A stretch of DNA of 64,000 bases from Nostoc sp. CCCryo 231-06 (GTDB lineage: Bacteria > Cyanobacteriota > Cyanobacteriia > Cyanobacteriales > Nostocaceae): assembly GCA_023522315.1 (NCBI GenBank), contig JAHCSU010000233.1, positions 37,017 to 101,016 on the forward strand, in the 5' to 3' direction. Below the pieces are notes generated by a model. The model did no database searches, was not told the origin of the DNA, and worked only from the letters and a program-made list of their open reading frames with translations. This document shows, in pieces, positions 62,768-64,000 of this stretch; position 1 is the first letter of the stretch; the number at the start of each line of letters is the position of its first letter. The translations under genes and the position numbers were made by a program.

Positions 62768-63946
62768 TTGAGTCACAATCCAGATGCCATAGCCCCGCAC
62801 GGTGGACAGTTGGTTAACCGTATCGCCACACCAGAACAAAGAGCAGAGTTTCTCTCAAAAGCTGACTTTTTGCCGCGAGTGCAACTAGACGATCGCGCCG
62901 TTTCTGATGTAGAAATGATTGCGATCGGTGCTTTTAGTCCACTCACGGGTTTTATGAACCAGGAAGACTACGATCGCACTGTTACAGAAATGCGATTAGC
63001 TAATGGTCTTGTGTGGTCAATCCCGATTACACTATCAGTCAGCGAAGAAGTAGCTTCCCCGTTGCAAGAAGGCGGCTTAATCCGTCTGGATAACTCCAGA
63101 GGTGAATTTATTGGAGTTTTACAACTTACGCAAAAATATCACTACGACAAAACCCGCGAAGCAATAAAAGTCTACCGCACTGATGATGCTAAACATCCAG
63201 GCGTGCAGGTACTCTATAACCAAGGTACTGTACATCTGGCGGGTGATATTTGGCTGTTGCAACGCGAACCTCATCCCCAGTTTCCCACTTACCAAATCGA
63301 TCCAACTGCCTCACGGCAACTATTTAAAGACAAGGGTTGGAAAACCATCGTTGGCTTTCAAACTCGCAACCCCATCCACCGCGCCCATGAATATATTCAA
63401 AAGTGCGCTTTAGAAATCGTTGATGGTCTATTTTTGCACCCATTAGTCGGGGCGACAAAAGAAGATGATATCGCTGCTGATGTGCGGATGCGTTGCTATG
63501 AAATTTTGCTGGAACATTACTACCCCTTAGACCGGGTAAGTTTAGCAATTAATCCAGCCGCAATGCGTTATGCTGGCCCTCGTGAAGCCATATTCCATGC
63601 TTTAGTCCGCAAAAACTACGGCTGTACTCACTTTATCGTCGGCCGAGATCATGCCGGCGTTGGTGACTATTATGGCACTTACGATGCTCAATACATCTTT
63701 GATGAATTTGCGCCAAGTGAATTAGGCATTGTGCCGATGAAATTTGAACACGCTTTCTACTGTACGCGCACTAAGCAGATGGCAACATCTAAAACCAGTC
63801 CCAGCAAGCCAGAAGAACGTATTCATTTATCGGGGACAAAAGTTCGAGAAATGCTGCGGCGCGGTGAATTACCTCCTCCAGAATTTTCCCGTCCCGAAGT
63901 GGCGGCAGAGTTAGCGCGGGCAATGCAGATAGAAGTACCTGTTTAG
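62768..63946 (+). CDS. sat: Sulfate adenylyltransferase
   Basis: TTG start; [55 protein letters not shown]. Confidence 0.95.
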   Translation: MSHNPDAIAPHGGQLVNRIATPEQRAEFLSKADFLPRVQLDDRAVSDVEMIAIGAFSPLTGFMNQEDYDRTVTEMRLANGLVWSIPITLSVSEEVASPLQEGGLIRLDNSRGEFIGVLQLTQKYHYDKTREAIKVYRTDDAKHPGVQVLYNQGTVHLAGDIWLLQREPHPQFPTYQIDPTASRQLFKDKGWKTIVGFQTRNPIHRAHEYIQKCALEIVDGLFLHPLVGATKEDDIAADVRMRCYEILLEHYYPLDRVSLAINPAAMRYAGPREAIFHALVRKNYGCTHFIVGRDHAGVGDYYGTYDAQYIFDEFAPSELGIVPMKFEHAFYCTRTKQMATSKTSPSKPEERIHLSGTKVREMLRRGELPPPEFSRPEVAAELARAMQIEVPV

Positions 63947-63947
63947 G

Positions 63948-64000
63948 GCATTGGGCATTGGGCATTGGGCATTGGGCATTGGGCATTGGGCATTGGGCAT
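63948..64000. repeat. Heptamer STRR (GGGCATT), running off the window edge
   Basis: Perfect GGGCATT repeats downstream of sat. Confidence 0.97.

Noticed and set aside
62516-62839. 107-aa minus-strand ORF
   Set aside because: Overlaps the start of sat and covers repeat sequence; no recognisable domain
63789-63986. 65-aa minus-strand ORF beginning [14 protein letters not shown]
   Set aside because: Generated by the heptamer STRR and the antisense of sat

Overview
The window looks like chromosomal DNA from a filamentous Nostoc-type cyanobacterium: abundant GCGATCGC (HIP1) sites, heptamer STRRs, small dispersed repeats and Nostocales-like gene families. No tools were run; product calls come from reading the supplied ORF translations and from manual alignment. 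Most of it is housekeeping or metabolism: thymidylate kinase, DAHP synthase, sucrose synthase, ATP sulfurylase, an oxoprolinase-like pair, GH57 and GH13 enzymes, PhoD, a multicopper oxidase, a Kir-type channel, tRNA-His and others. The most interesting items are: (1) a peptide-export locus at about 46.0-52.6 kb, with a C39-peptidase ABC exporter, an HlyD-type adaptor and two small minus-strand precursors with double-glycine leaders; one precursor (48507..48653, 48 aa) is absent from the ORF track, and the other has an internal ~17-residue repeat; (2) a 21-bp element inserted at HIP1 sites in three genes, two tolerated in frame and one adding a stop codon in the HTH domain of a MocR-type regulator; (3) a small orphan CRISPR array with a perfectly palindromic spacer and a last repeat that appears interrupted; (4) two MITE-like elements with clear target duplications (9 bp and 8 bp), both nested inside other repeats; (5) an amino-acid permease/histidine kinase fusion; (6) a caspase-family protein that appears to lack the His/Cys dyad; (7) a truncated duplicate of the pseudouridine synthase 2 kb from its parent.
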